From assembly GCA_963728365.1 (NCBI GenBank), contig CAVSJI010000001.1:62001-126000 (forward strand): a DNA stretch of 64,000 nt, read 5' to 3'. This document shows, piece by piece, positions 28,701 to 36,034 of the stretch. The stretch's first letter is position 1. Each line of letters begins with the position of its first letter. This stretch comes from VRUE01 sp963728365. Lineage in GTDB: Bacteria; Actinomycetota; Thermoleophilia; Solirubrobacterales; 70-9. The position numbers and the translations under genes were made by a program. The notes under the pieces were generated by a model that searched no databases, was not told the origin of the DNA, and saw nothing but the letters and a program-made list of their open reading frames with translations.

Positions 28701-29047
28701 CGGTCTACCTGCGCTCCTCCGACCACGAGCTGCCCGACGCGGTGATCCGCCTGCGCGGCCCCGCCTACCAGCCGATCGAAGTGGTCGCCGCGGGACGCGT
28801 GGACTCCGTGCACGGCGGCATCCGCACCAGCTTTGAATCCCTCCCCGACGCGCCGCTCTCCAAGGTCGTCGTGATCACCCAGGGCAAGCGCAAGGGCCTC
28901 TTCCAGAACTCGACCAACCTCTGCCGCTCCGCCCACTTCGCCACGGTGCGCCTCGACGGGCAAAACGGCAAGGCCCACGACTTCCGAGCCCACCTGAGCG
29001 CGCGCTGCGCCAGGCATCGCCACCGGCACGGGCATAGGCGGCGCTGA
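25724..29047 (+). CDS. large secreted protein, family D (D2)
   Basis: 1107 residues, nearly identical to D1: same signal peptide, DUF11-like N-terminal domain, repeated secreted-protein stretches and RHRHRHGHRRR tail. Differences are a few silent bases toward the 3' end and Ser for Ala in SFESLPD. It overlaps NHL2's stop by ATGA, as D1 does with NHL1. There is no strong terminator after it; A2 starts 73 bases downstream and could be read through. Role unknown; coupling to NHL2 suggests the two are made in matched amounts. Confidence 0.85.
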   Translation: MIRRSAAILAVLSLCPLGASQASAAPPEAHAAWRLTLSSQPTNFEPGSSKGTYLIVATNVGAKASEGPITITDTLPDTPSGGLTPTGASGLTNDFIGEGPECQVVGKTVTCTSAGPIRPGLSIWVTIGVQADNLPDPTTLPDEATISGGGALEDVSAQVQSTVSDTVAPFGFLGGESGFSASLNSGDGGPTTHAGDHPYQLTATLGFPTESPPPGGPLSLTNTGHPRDAVVELPRGLTGDPAATPVLCTEAELTSQGNPGCPDASQVGLAITTILATNVGPRSVPLFNMVPPPGSPASFGFDAGGYGVFIHVLGSVRSDSDYGIDGEAHDILALGANPILATQVSLWGKPSDKGHDFARNKCLRAVPRLAGPCEVPEEETALLTLPGECTGQAAITTARTDSWEEPSPPFEEREAAYENATLNGVAKAFDGCNELKFEPSFSARPSTNLADSPTGLEVDLRQPQETGFEGRSTAMLKDATLAFPEGLTVNASSGDGLGACTSGQIGLTTPVGQADEIRFAKQPDSCPDSAKLGTMEVTTPLLAQRDAEHELALDGEGKPKPEPLHGSVYLAKPFDNPFDSLIAVYLSIADPKSGTIAKLAGEVTPDPATGRLSTTFEENPELPLQDIKVNLFGGSRAGLQTPPACGAFQSTMDLTPWSAPEGAVAHLADSFQTTASPGGGPCAEPNAPALSAGTLSPQGGTYSPLVARLSRPDGSQRLARFELTLPPGLTARPAGVAECSEAQIAAAQARSGTGDGALEQAHPSCPAASEVGSLDVGAGAGPAPLHVQGRAYLAGPYEGAPLSLVTIVPAIAGPFDLGAVVVRAPVHVDPTTGQPRAVSDPFPQILHGIPVDVRSVTVRADRSQFTLNPTSCDPELFSGAATSVLGGVAPLSERFQVGGCRSLPYKPRLFARLFGPTHRGAHPRLRAVFLAKPGEAASKRIVFALPHSEFIDQSHFRTICTRVQFAADACPPGSVYGRVRAFTPLLDYPLEGPVYLRSSDHELPDAVIRLRGPAYQPIEVVAAGRVDSVHGGIRTSFESLPDAPLSKVVVITQGKRKGLFQNSTNLCRSAHFATVRLDGQNGKAHDFRAHLSARCARHRHRHGHRRR

Positions 29048-29069
29048 GGAGTAGACGCCCACCCAAAGA

Positions 29070-30188
29070 CTTCCTCCCCAAATACCCAGTCCCACGAGCA
29101 AAGAACAGGAGATACGAGACATGCGAATGCCTATGTTGAGAAGGGCGGCGTGCGCGGCGCTCGCCGCCACGGCGCTCGCCTCGCTCGGCTTCGCGGGAAG
29201 CGCCTCCGCGAAACTGACGGGCGAATTCACGATGTTCCAGCAATGCCCGCTGAGCAACCCAGAAACCAACCGCTGCCTGTACTCGGTTACGAAAAGCGGC
29301 GAAGTCATCCTCGGCAACAAGAAAGTGCCGATCGAAACAGAAGTGATCCTGCAGGGCGGCTACACCAAAGCCGTCGAACAGGTATCCCACCTGGTCGCGG
29401 CCTCCAACGGCGTGACCCTCTCCAAAGCCCCCCAGAACGTCCCCGGAGGGCTGCTCGGCATCGTCCCCGAAGAAGAACAGTCCTGGCTGGTCAAACGGCT
29501 GATCAAATTCTTCTTCGAAAACAGCCTCACCGGGGTCAACTCGACCCTCGAACTGGCCAAGCCCGCTAGCGAAGTGCTGCTCAGCGAAGTCCATCTGGCC
29601 GAAAAAAAAGGCGTCGCCCTGAAGATGCCGGTCAAGGTGCACCTGGAAAACCCCTTCCTCGGCAGCCACTGCTACGTGGGGTCCTCCAGCTCGCCGATCA
29701 CCTTCGAACTGACGACGGGCACCACCAGCCCGCCGGCTCCCAACGAAGCGATCACCGGTAGCGCCGGCGTCACCGAATTCCTCGAAAAATTCCGCATCCT
29801 GCGCAAGGAAGGCGTGAAGCTCGTCGACAACGCCTGGTCGGCCCCCAAAGCCAGCGGCTGCGGCGGCCTGCTCTCCTTCCTCGTCACGCCGATCATCAAC
29901 AACCAGCTCGGCAACACGACCGCGGGCCACAACACCGCGATCCTCGAAGGCCAGACCAACACGGCGACCGCCCTGGCGGTGAAGACCAATGACGAAGAAA
30001 ACCCGTAAGCGGGCTCTCGCGCAAGGAGATGATGAGAAGATGAACCGCAAAGCGACAAAGGTCTTCCTGGCCGCCGTGCTCGCTGTGCTGGCGATCGGCG
30101 CGCTGTTCGCCGCGAGCGCGAGCGCAAGCCCGGCCTGGAAGTTCAACGGAGAAGAACTCTCGGGGACGGAAACGATCCTCGGGGGAGC
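29070..30188 (+). repeat. duplicated block A-B, second copy
   Basis: Essentially identical to 3002-4120. It begins 23 bases after the D2 stop, so the A-B block has been placed directly downstream of the second cassette. Confidence 0.9.
29121..30008 (+). CDS. secreted protein, family A (copy A2)
   Basis: 295 residues, with the same sequence as A1 (3053) as far as I can compare; the one base difference noticed is silent. Signal peptide, KLTGEFTMFQQCPL mature start and NDEENP end are retained. It follows D2 by 73 bases and is followed by B2 after 31 bases, as in the first block. Confidence 0.85.
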   Translation: MRMPMLRRAACAALAATALASLGFAGSASAKLTGEFTMFQQCPLSNPETNRCLYSVTKSGEVILGNKKVPIETEVILQGGYTKAVEQVSHLVAASNGVTLSKAPQNVPGGLLGIVPEEEQSWLVKRLIKFFFENSLTGVNSTLELAKPASEVLLSEVHLAEKKGVALKMPVKVHLENPFLGSHCYVGSSSSPITFELTTGTTSPPAPNEAITGSAGVTEFLEKFRILRKEGVKLVDNAWSAPKASGCGGLLSFLVTPIINNQLGNTTAGHNTAILEGQTNTATALAVKTNDEENP

Positions 30189-30663
30189 TGAAAAAAGCGG
30201 GATGACTGCCGCGGGCCTGACCACGACCTGCGACAACTTCCTCTACGAAATAGCGATCACCAACGAAAAAGGCTCCGATGCGGGAGATCTCGAAGACCTG
30301 CCGCTCTTCAACTGCTACACCAACGCGGAAGTCTGCACGGTCGCAGGGATCGAAGCCAACGAACTGCCCTGGGAAACCAACCTGAACGAAATCTCGGGCA
30401 GTAGCTACCTGATCGTCAACGAAGTGAACGTGGGGATCCTCTACGGCGGCGAAGAATGCGCGCTGAACGAACTCCTCGTCACGGTCTCCGGCAACGCCGG
30501 CGGCGAAATCGACAACGGAACCGAAAGCGCGACGTTCGACTCCGCGAGCTTCGAAGCCACGGAAACCGAACTGACCGCGTTTGGCGAAGCCGCCGAATGG
30601 ACTGGGTACTTCCCCAGCGAAGCATTCGAATGGCATCGCGAAGACGCGCTTAGCGTCGAATAG
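30040..30663 (+). CDS. secreted protein, family B (copy B2)
   Basis: 207 residues. The first ~50 codons equal B1, then the sequence diverges (EKSGMTAAGLTTTCDNF versus QESGLTGFGMTTTCANF) but keeps the cysteines, the 'ILYGG' and 'IDN.TESATF' segments and the ending EWHREDALSVE. The ATG at 30040 corresponds to the B1 start. GAA is used for almost all Glu. A strong hairpin follows, in place of the PEBP gene that follows B1. Function unknown. Confidence 0.82.
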   Translation: MNRKATKVFLAAVLAVLAIGALFAASASASPAWKFNGEELSGTETILGGAEKSGMTAAGLTTTCDNFLYEIAITNEKGSDAGDLEDLPLFNCYTNAEVCTVAGIEANELPWETNLNEISGSSYLIVNEVNVGILYGGEECALNELLVTVSGNAGGEIDNGTESATFDSASFEATETELTAFGEAAEWTGYFPSEAFEWHREDALSVE

Positions 30664-30670
30664 CTGTACG

Positions 30671-30717
30671 GCCGGTTCGCGAGCGCTGCGCTTCCTGCGC
30701 GGCGCTCGCGGACCGGC
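30671..30717 (+). terminator. strong hairpin between B2 and A3
   Basis: gccggttcgcgagcgc (30671-30686) pairs with gcgctcgcggaccggc (30702-30717), 16 pairs including one G-T, loop 15. No T-run. It starts 8 bases after the B2 stop and separates it from A3, which has its own ribosome site. Confidence 0.65.
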
Positions 30718-30760
30718 TGGGTTTCATGCCCACAAGAACACCGACTCAAAGGAGGGGACG

Positions 30761-31660
30761 ATGCTCCCCAAACGACGCAGATCGATCGCGGGCTTGCTGA
30801 CGCTGGCCCTGACGGCACTGTTTGCCCTCGCCCTGGCCTCGAGCGCCTCCGCGAAACTGACGGGTGAATTCACGATGTTCCAGCAGTGCCCGCTGAGCAA
30901 CCCGGAAACCAACCGCTGCCTGTACTCGAGGACGACCAGCGGCGAAGTCATCCTCGGCAACAAGAAAGTGCCGATCGAAAAAGAAGTGATCCTGCAGGGC
31001 GGCTACACCAAAGCCGTCGAACAGGTATCCCACCTGGTCGCCGCTTCCAACGGCGTGACGCTCTCGAAAACCCCCCAAAACGTCCCGGGAGGCCTGGCCG
31101 GGCTGGTGAACTGCAAAGAAATCAGCGATTTCTTCTTGCGGGTGAGCTGCGAAATCACCTTCGAAAACGGCCTCACCGGGGTCAACTCGACCCTCGAACT
31201 GGCCAAGCCGCCGAGCGAAGTGCTGCTCAGCGAAGTCCATCTGGCCGAAAAAAAAGGCGTCGCTCTGAAGATGCCGGTCAAGGTGCACCTGGAAAACCCC
31301 TTCCTCGGCAGCGGATGCTACGTGGGGTCCTCCAGCTCACCGATCGTCTTCGAACTGACGACGGGCACCACCAGCCCGCCGCCGCCCAACGAAGCGATCA
31401 CCGGTAGCGCCGGCGTCACCGAATTCCTCGAAAAATTCCGCATCCTGCGCAAGGAAGGCGTGAAGCTCGTCGACAACGCGTGGTCGGCGCCGCACGCTCA
31501 CGGCTGCGGCGGGTTCCTGTTCGAACTGATCATCAACCCGATCATCGACCTCTCGGTCGGGCTGCCCTCGGCCGCGGGCCACAACACCGCGATCCTCGAA
31601 GGCCAGACCAACACGGCGACCGCCCTGGCGGTCAGGACCAACGACGAAGAAAACCCGTAA
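30761..31660 (+). CDS. secreted protein, family A (copy A3)
   Basis: 299 residues. The signal peptide (MLPKRRRSIAGLLTLALTAL...SASA) differs from A1/A2, but the mature protein is the same family (KLTGEFTMFQQCPL to NDEENP), with a variable central segment (NCKEISDFFLRVSCEITF replaces the PEEEQSWLVKR segment) and extra cysteines. The ATG at 30761 has an excellent ribosome site (aaaggagggg, 30748-30757). Two tandem hairpins follow, marking the end of the secreted-protein region. Confidence 0.84.
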   Translation: MLPKRRRSIAGLLTLALTALFALALASSASAKLTGEFTMFQQCPLSNPETNRCLYSRTTSGEVILGNKKVPIEKEVILQGGYTKAVEQVSHLVAASNGVTLSKTPQNVPGGLAGLVNCKEISDFFLRVSCEITFENGLTGVNSTLELAKPPSEVLLSEVHLAEKKGVALKMPVKVHLENPFLGSGCYVGSSSSPIVFELTTGTTSPPPPNEAITGSAGVTEFLEKFRILRKEGVKLVDNAWSAPHAHGCGGFLFELIINPIIDLSVGLPSAAGHNTAILEGQTNTATALAVRTNDEENP

Positions 31661-31667
31661 CGAAGCT

Positions 31668-31698
31668 TGGGCGGGCGCAAGCTGACAACGCCCGCCCA
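31668..31698 (+). terminator. hairpin 1 after A3
   Basis: tgggcgggcg (31668-31677) and cgcccgccca (31689-31698), perfect 10 bp, loop 11, seven bases after the A3 stop. Confidence 0.65.
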
Positions 31699-31714
31699 TC
31701 CAGTCGCCCCGAGG

Positions 31715-31745
31715 GCGAGCGCCGGGACCCGCTCCCGGCGCTCGC
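31715..31745 (+). terminator. hairpin 2 after A3
   Basis: gcgagcgccggga (31715-31727) and tcccggcgctcgc (31733-31745), perfect 13 bp, loop of 5. Together with the preceding hairpin it forms a double barrier between the surface-protein cluster and the restriction-modification genes. Confidence 0.65.
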
Positions 31746-31818
31746 AACGGGGCCTCGCCCCTTCGAGGCTCCTGCAAGCAAGGCTCGAACAGACGTTCGT
31801 TTCCGCCGCTGCGGTCGG

Positions 31819-31824
31819 TAGGTT
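31819..31824 (+). promoter_or_regulatory. -10 box of a leaderless promoter for the methyltransferase
   Basis: taggtt ends 6 bases before the GTG start at 31831, the spacing that puts the transcription start on the start codon. No ribosome site lies in between. Confidence 0.5.
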
Positions 31825-31830
31825 CGGTGC

Positions 31831-33504
31831 GTGTCGTCGGTTGCCGGCAACCCGGTGGAGCGCAAAGCGCGAGGGGCGTTCTTCACGCCCCCTGCGATCG
31901 CCCAGTTCCTCGCCGATTGGGCAGTGCGGGACAGCGACACGCGAGTCCTCGACCCGACCTGCGGCGAGGCGGTCTTCCTGCTCGCCGCGGGCCGCAACCT
32001 CCGCCAGGCGGGTGCCTCGGCGGCGGAGGTTGAGCGGCAGCTCACGGGGATCGACCTCCACCGCCCGTCGCTCGGCGAATCGCGCCGGCTGCTTTCGGAG
32101 GAGGGCTTTGACGCGAACCTGATCGCCGCGGATTTCTTCGACCTCCCGACGCCCGCCCAGATCGGCGACACGATCGGCTGGCAGGACGCGGTGGTCGGCA
32201 ACCCTCCGTTCGTGCGCTACCAGGACTTCGCGGGCGCCACCCGCAAGAAGGCGCTTCAGGCGGCGCTGGCCCAGGGGGTCCGGCTCTCCCAGCTCACCTC
32301 CTCGTGGGCGCCCACTCTGATCCACGCGGCCGCCTTCCTGAAGCCGGGCGGGCGCCTGGCGATGGTGGCGCCGGCCGAGCTGTTGACGGTTCACTACGCC
32401 GAGCCCGTTCGCCGCTGGCTTCGCCAGCGCTTCGGCGCGGTCACGCTCGTCATGTTCGAGCAGCTGCAGTTCGACGGCGCCGACGAGCAGGTTGTGCTCG
32501 TCGTTGCCGAGGGCCCGGGCCCGTGCGACGCTTTCGTCCTCATCCATGCCGGCGACGCCGCCGACCTGGATCGGGGCCATCGGCTGGACTCGGTAGGGGC
32601 CAACCCCGCCGCGGAGGGGAAGTGGTCGGATCTGGTCCTTCCGAGGTCGACGCGCTCGCTGCTCAAGCGGGTCACGGGAGAGATGACGCGTCTGGACGGA
32701 TACGGCGCAATCGAGCTGGGCACCGTGACCGGCGCCAACAGCTACTTCGCGATGTCGGAGGCAACCCGGCTGGAGTATGGGCTCGACCCCAAGCACCTGA
32801 AGCCGATCAGCCCACCGGGCACGAGACACCTGAAGGGGCTCGAGTTCAGCCGCATGCAGTGGGAGGCGCTACGCGCCGGCGGCGAGCGGGTCTGGTTGCT
32901 CTGCCCGGGCCCAACGACGCGGGCCGCGGCGGTGAGGCGCTACGTCGAAGAGGGAGAACGGCTGAAGGTCCATGAGGCGTACAAGTGCACGGTGCGCGAG
33001 CCGTGGTGGCGCCCCCCTGTGGTCCCCGTTCCCGATCTCTTCTTCACGTACATGTCGCATCGCTATCCGCGGCTGGTCAACAACACCGCCGGCGCTGCGT
33101 TCCTCAACTCCATGCACGGGCTGCGGCTGAAGCCGACGCTCAAGCGGGAGGCGAGAGAAGCGCTGCCGCTGCTCGCGCTCAACTCGGCCACCATGCTCGG
33201 CGCCGAGACCCTGGGCCGCACCTACGGCGGCGGCATCCTCAAGATGGAGCCCCGCGAGGCAGCCGGCCTGCCGCTGCCCGGCCCAGACGAGTTGAAGGCC
33301 GCATGGAGGTTGCTGGGCGACCGCCGCGACAGCTTCGAGACCAGGCTCAGGCAGGGCGACTGGTGGACGGTGGTGGCGGAGGTGGACAGCAGCCTCCTCC
33401 GGAACGTCATGGGCCTCAGCGCCGACGAGGTGCTGGAGCTCCGCGACGGCGCCAGCTTCCTCCGGCTCCGCCGGACCCGGCAGGTCGAGAACCATGGCCC
33501 GTGA
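31831..33504 (+). CDS. DNA adenine N6-methyltransferase of a restriction-modification system
   Basis: 557 residues. Motif X-like GAFFTPPAIAQFLADW (15-30), SAM-binding motif I DPTCGEAVFL (41-50), motif II-like GIDLHRPS (73-80) and catalytic motif IV NPPF (124-127). A long C-terminal half follows that should hold the target-recognition domain. The X-I-IV order with NPPF places it among gamma/N12-type adenine methylases (Eco57I/TaqI-like). It starts at GTG with a leaderless -10 box. Its last 11 bases overlap the next gene, the putative restriction enzyme, as expected for co-regulated modification and restriction. The recognition sequence cannot be read from the protein. Confidence 0.88.
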   Translation: MSSVAGNPVERKARGAFFTPPAIAQFLADWAVRDSDTRVLDPTCGEAVFLLAAGRNLRQAGASAAEVERQLTGIDLHRPSLGESRRLLSEEGFDANLIAADFFDLPTPAQIGDTIGWQDAVVGNPPFVRYQDFAGATRKKALQAALAQGVRLSQLTSSWAPTLIHAAAFLKPGGRLAMVAPAELLTVHYAEPVRRWLRQRFGAVTLVMFEQLQFDGADEQVVLVVAEGPGPCDAFVLIHAGDAADLDRGHRLDSVGANPAAEGKWSDLVLPRSTRSLLKRVTGEMTRLDGYGAIELGTVTGANSYFAMSEATRLEYGLDPKHLKPISPPGTRHLKGLEFSRMQWEALRAGGERVWLLCPGPTTRAAAVRRYVEEGERLKVHEAYKCTVREPWWRPPVVPVPDLFFTYMSHRYPRLVNNTAGAAFLNSMHGLRLKPTLKREAREALPLLALNSATMLGAETLGRTYGGGILKMEPREAAGLPLPGPDELKAAWRLLGDRRDSFETRLRQGDWWTVVAEVDSSLLRNVMGLSADEVLELRDGASFLRLRRTRQVENHGP

Positions 33505-34447
33505 CGACGTCCTCACACCGCTCGACCCGATCCTCGCCGAGGCCGACACCCAGGCAAACCCGTGGGTGACGCTCACCGGCGGCGAGCGCCACGGGGAGCG
33601 CGCTTTTCGTCCCGACTATGACCTTGCCCGCACGTTGCTGGATGTTCCCGTCGGCCAGGGCTACGCCACGAAACAAGAGTCCGGCCGCGTCGCCAAGGCG
33701 CTTGACGCCTGGATCGCCCACGAGCTTCGGCGAGCTGGTTTTCCAGAGGATGCGGTCTGGCCTCGGCGCAGGCGTCCGCGGGTGCAGCCCGCCGACCTTG
33801 CGCCGGCGGCGAGGGCTGTTGAGGAGACGCTCGCGCAGCTGGACGAGTTCGAAGGGCGCCTGCGGAAATTCGCCGGCGATAAGAAGCCGCCCTCGTTGCA
33901 CCGCTTGCGCCCGGCAATCGCGCGGATCGAGAAGGCGCTGCCCGGCGCAGCCAATGCCGACATCCTCGGTCGCTTCTACGCGAAGCAGGTCGACGTAGTG
34001 GTCAGCTCGTGGCAGCACGGACCCGACGTCCTCGTCTCCAGCAAGACGCAGTTCAGCTCGTACCTGAACAACAAGAACAACCGGTATGAGGAGGCGGTTG
34101 GCGAGGCGACGAATCTGCGTGATCGCCACCCGATGGCGGCCATGGGTTTTGCCTTCTTCGTTCGCACGAACATCTTCGAGGAGGAGGGGGCATTCGTGTA
34201 CCTCCGCAATCAACTCGCTCGCCTGCGGAAGCCGGACGGCCCCTTCGACGCCACGATGCTCTTGGCTGGGGACTGGGACGACGTCCGCAAACCCACGGTC
34301 CGCAAGATCGAGGACGCGGACGAGCTGCTCTCAGCTCCTCGGTTCTTCCGCGACCTGCTCAAGACGGTCACCGACAACGCCCCAGCCGATCTCCACCGCG
34401 AGATCCGCCTGAAGCGCCAAAGCGAGCCGTCGGACGCCAAGATGTAG
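33494..34447 (+). CDS. putative type II restriction endonuclease
   Basis: 317 residues, overlapping the methyltransferase by 11 bases. Centrally it has KQVDVVVSSWQHGPDVLVSSK (165-184), resembling a PD-(D/E)xK core: D167 or D178 as the acid and K184 as the lysine, though the usual D/E before the lysine is Ser. The next segment, NNRYEEAVGEATNLRDRHP (195-213), reads like a conserved substrate or structural motif. I do not recognise the exact family. The assignment rests on the overlap with a solitary adenine methylase, the size (about 300 residues, like many type II enzymes) and the nuclease-like core. It could instead be an accessory protein of the methylase. Confidence 0.6.
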   Translation: MARDDVLTPLDPILAEADTQANPWVTLTGGERHGERAFRPDYDLARTLLDVPVGQGYATKQESGRVAKALDAWIAHELRRAGFPEDAVWPRRRRPRVQPADLAPAARAVEETLAQLDEFEGRLRKFAGDKKPPSLHRLRPAIARIEKALPGAANADILGRFYAKQVDVVVSSWQHGPDVLVSSKTQFSSYLNNKNNRYEEAVGEATNLRDRHPMAAMGFAFFVRTNIFEEEGAFVYLRNQLARLRKPDGPFDATMLLAGDWDDVRKPTVRKIEDADELLSAPRFFRDLLKTVTDNAPADLHREIRLKRQSEPSDAKM

Positions 34448-34497
34448 CGATGGCGTGCAGCGTGAGTGGGCATCGAGCGGCTTGGGGCACGAGTGAC

Positions 34498-34527
34498 CTA
34501 TTTTTAGTTCATATGAGCTATCTTTAG
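34498..34527 (+). promoter_or_regulatory. candidate operator: two 10-bp direct repeats, two helical turns apart
   Basis: ctatttttag (34498-34507) and ctatctttag (34518-34527) are spaced 20 bp start to start, in an AT-rich island just before the HTH-MNT gene. A winged-helix protein binding its own promoter at two sites on one DNA face would fit. The intervening ttcatatgag is also near-palindromic. Confidence 0.5.
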
Positions 34528-34536
34528 GACACTCTG

Positions 34537-35154
34537 ATGGATGTCTCGAAACCCTTTGCGGCGATTTCCTCCGGCGTGGACGCCGACGTGCTCGTGGTGC
34601 TCGCGGGCTCCACGAAAGCGCGCAGCGGTCGCGAGCTGGCACGTCGGTCCGGGCGCTCAAACACCGGCGTTCAGCACGTCCTAGAGCGTCTCGTGGAGCA
34701 TGGCCTGGTCAATCGCGAGGAGGTAGGTAGAACCTTCCTCTATGAGCTGAACCGTGATCACTTGTTGGCGCCGACCGTCGAGCAGATGGCGAACGCGCAT
34801 GCCGAGCTGATCCAGCGCCTTCGCGATGCCATCAGCGCCTGGAAGGTCCCACCGGTGCACGCCTCCCTTTTCGGCAGCGCAGCTCGCGGCGACGGGGACA
34901 CGAACAGCGACGTCGATCTTTTCATTGTGCGACCTGCCGGCGTCAGCCCCGACGACCGAGCGTGGCGCGGCCAGGTCGACCGGCTCGCCGGCCTGGTGCG
35001 CCGCTGGACCGGCAACCACGCCGGCATTGCCGAGGTTCCAGAGGATGAGCTTCCGCGCCTGCGCCGGGATCGTCCCCCCGCTGTGGAAAAGGTCCAGGAG
35101 GACGCTGTCGACCTCAGCGGGGAAACGATCCAAAGGCTCCTCGGGAGTCCTTAA
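34537..35154 (+). CDS. winged-helix + minimal nucleotidyltransferase (MNT) protein
   Basis: 205 residues. Residues ~15-75 form a winged helix (TKARSGRELARRSGRSNTGV, then ERLVEHGLV). Residues ~105-175 form a polymerase-beta-like nucleotidyltransferase with GSAARG (113-118), metal ligands D125 and D127 (SDVDL) and a probable third acid E166 (IAEVPE). MNT proteins paired with HEPN proteins act as antitoxins that AMPylate or otherwise neutralise the HEPN ribonuclease; the HTH fusion suggests it also represses its own operon. It ends TAATG with the next gene, so they are translationally coupled. Confidence 0.82.
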   Translation: MDVSKPFAAISSGVDADVLVVLAGSTKARSGRELARRSGRSNTGVQHVLERLVEHGLVNREEVGRTFLYELNRDHLLAPTVEQMANAHAELIQRLRDAISAWKVPPVHASLFGSAARGDGDTNSDVDLFIVRPAGVSPDDRAWRGQVDRLAGLVRRWTGNHAGIAEVPEDELPRLRRDRPPAVEKVQEDAVDLSGETIQRLLGSP

Positions 35155-35573
35155 TGGCCGGGAAGCGGCCACGAGCCCAGACGTGCGGCGAACCGCAGGC
35201 GCGGCAACGCCTCGGGCATGCGAGGAGCTTTCTCGAAGTAGCCGAGCTGGCCGCAGACGTGAACGATCCCTCGCTGGAGTACGGGAGTGTGGCTGCGTCA
35301 GTGGCGATCCTCGCCGGGATCGCAGCTGCCGATGCCGCATGCTGCCAGGAGCTCGGACAACGGTCCCGTTCCGACAATCACCACGACGCCGAGGCGCTGC
35401 TCGAACAGATCACACCTGGCGGCGAGCAGGCCGCCAGTCAGCTGCGCCAGCTGATCGACATCAAGGACACCGCCCATTACGGGTTCATCGACGTAAGCAC
35501 GGCCCAGCTCAAACGATCACTGCGCCAAGCTCGGCACCTCGTCGAGTTCGCCGAGGAAGTTCTGCGCCGGTAG
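35154..35573 (+). CDS. HEPN-domain protein, probable toxin partner of the MNT protein
   Basis: 139 residues, all-helical by composition, starting inside the preceding stop (TAATG). Near the C-terminus is IDIKDTAHYGF: K104-x3-H108-Y109, a variant of the HEPN RNase motif (R/K-x4-6-H), followed by the usual terminal helix with many Arg. Size, coupling and order match HEPN-MNT modules (HepT-MntA type), which work in toxin-antitoxin and anti-phage roles. The Arg of the canonical motif is Lys here, so nuclease activity is likely but unproven. Confidence 0.7.
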   Translation: MAGKRPRAQTCGEPQARQRLGHARSFLEVAELAADVNDPSLEYGSVAASVAILAGIAAADAACCQELGQRSRSDNHHDAEALLEQITPGGEQAASQLRQLIDIKDTAHYGFIDVSTAQLKRSLRQARHLVEFAEEVLRR

Positions 35574-35663
35574 AAATGGTGTCTTGGCGAACCTGGCTAT
35601 AAGTGGTCCTCCTGGCGTTCCCGTGGTTCGAAAAGCGCCTGATCTGACCTGAACCTCCTGCAA

Positions 35664-36031
35664 GTGAGCGGTTCCACCGAGCTGAAGCAGGCTCGGGAGG
35701 TTGCGCAACTTCCTGCGGCGAGGGGCGGGGACGCCGAGCGGCTGGCCGGCCTGGTGATGATCGGGGTGGACGAGGTGAGCTGGCGCAAACGCCACCGCTA
35801 CCTGACCTGCGTCGCCGATCACATCGGCGGTGGCGTGGTCTGGGTGGCGGAGGGTCGCTCCGCCGCGACGTTGCAGGGGTTCTTCGGGGAGCTGGGGAGG
35901 AGAAGTCGAAGACCAAGCGCGGGCGCTGGGTGAAGGGCACGCGCTGGGCTCTCCAGACGAAATGGGTATTCTCGTCCGCGAGCTGCCTATTCCCCGCGAA
36001 GAGGGTGACGCAACTTGCGGCGGCGGGTTGA
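35664..36031 (+). pseudogene. ISL3-family transposase remnant
   Basis: One frame encodes GLVMIGVDEVSWRKRHRYLT followed by VADHIGGGVVWVAEGRSAAT and LQGFFGEL, the catalytic DDE region of ISL3 transposases with the first Asp. After about 35895 another frame encodes KTKRGRWVKGTRWALQ, the family's C-terminal segment. The middle ~200 residues are missing and the frames differ, so this is an internally deleted relic. The relic's stop is 4 bases before the next gene's ATG. No terminal inverted repeats were identified; 35574-35663 between the HEPN gene and this relic shows nothing else. Confidence 0.8.
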
Positions 36032-36034
36032 CTT

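Larger units (their letters stand above)
17836..29047 (+). repeat. C-NHL-D cassette, second copy
   Basis: Contains C3, NHL2 and D2 in the same order, spacing and overlaps as 6606-17835. The D genes are almost base-identical, whereas the propeller repeats of NHL2 are a different version (308-residue units). This suggests gene conversion has homogenised the right half but not the left-centre. Confidence 0.9.
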
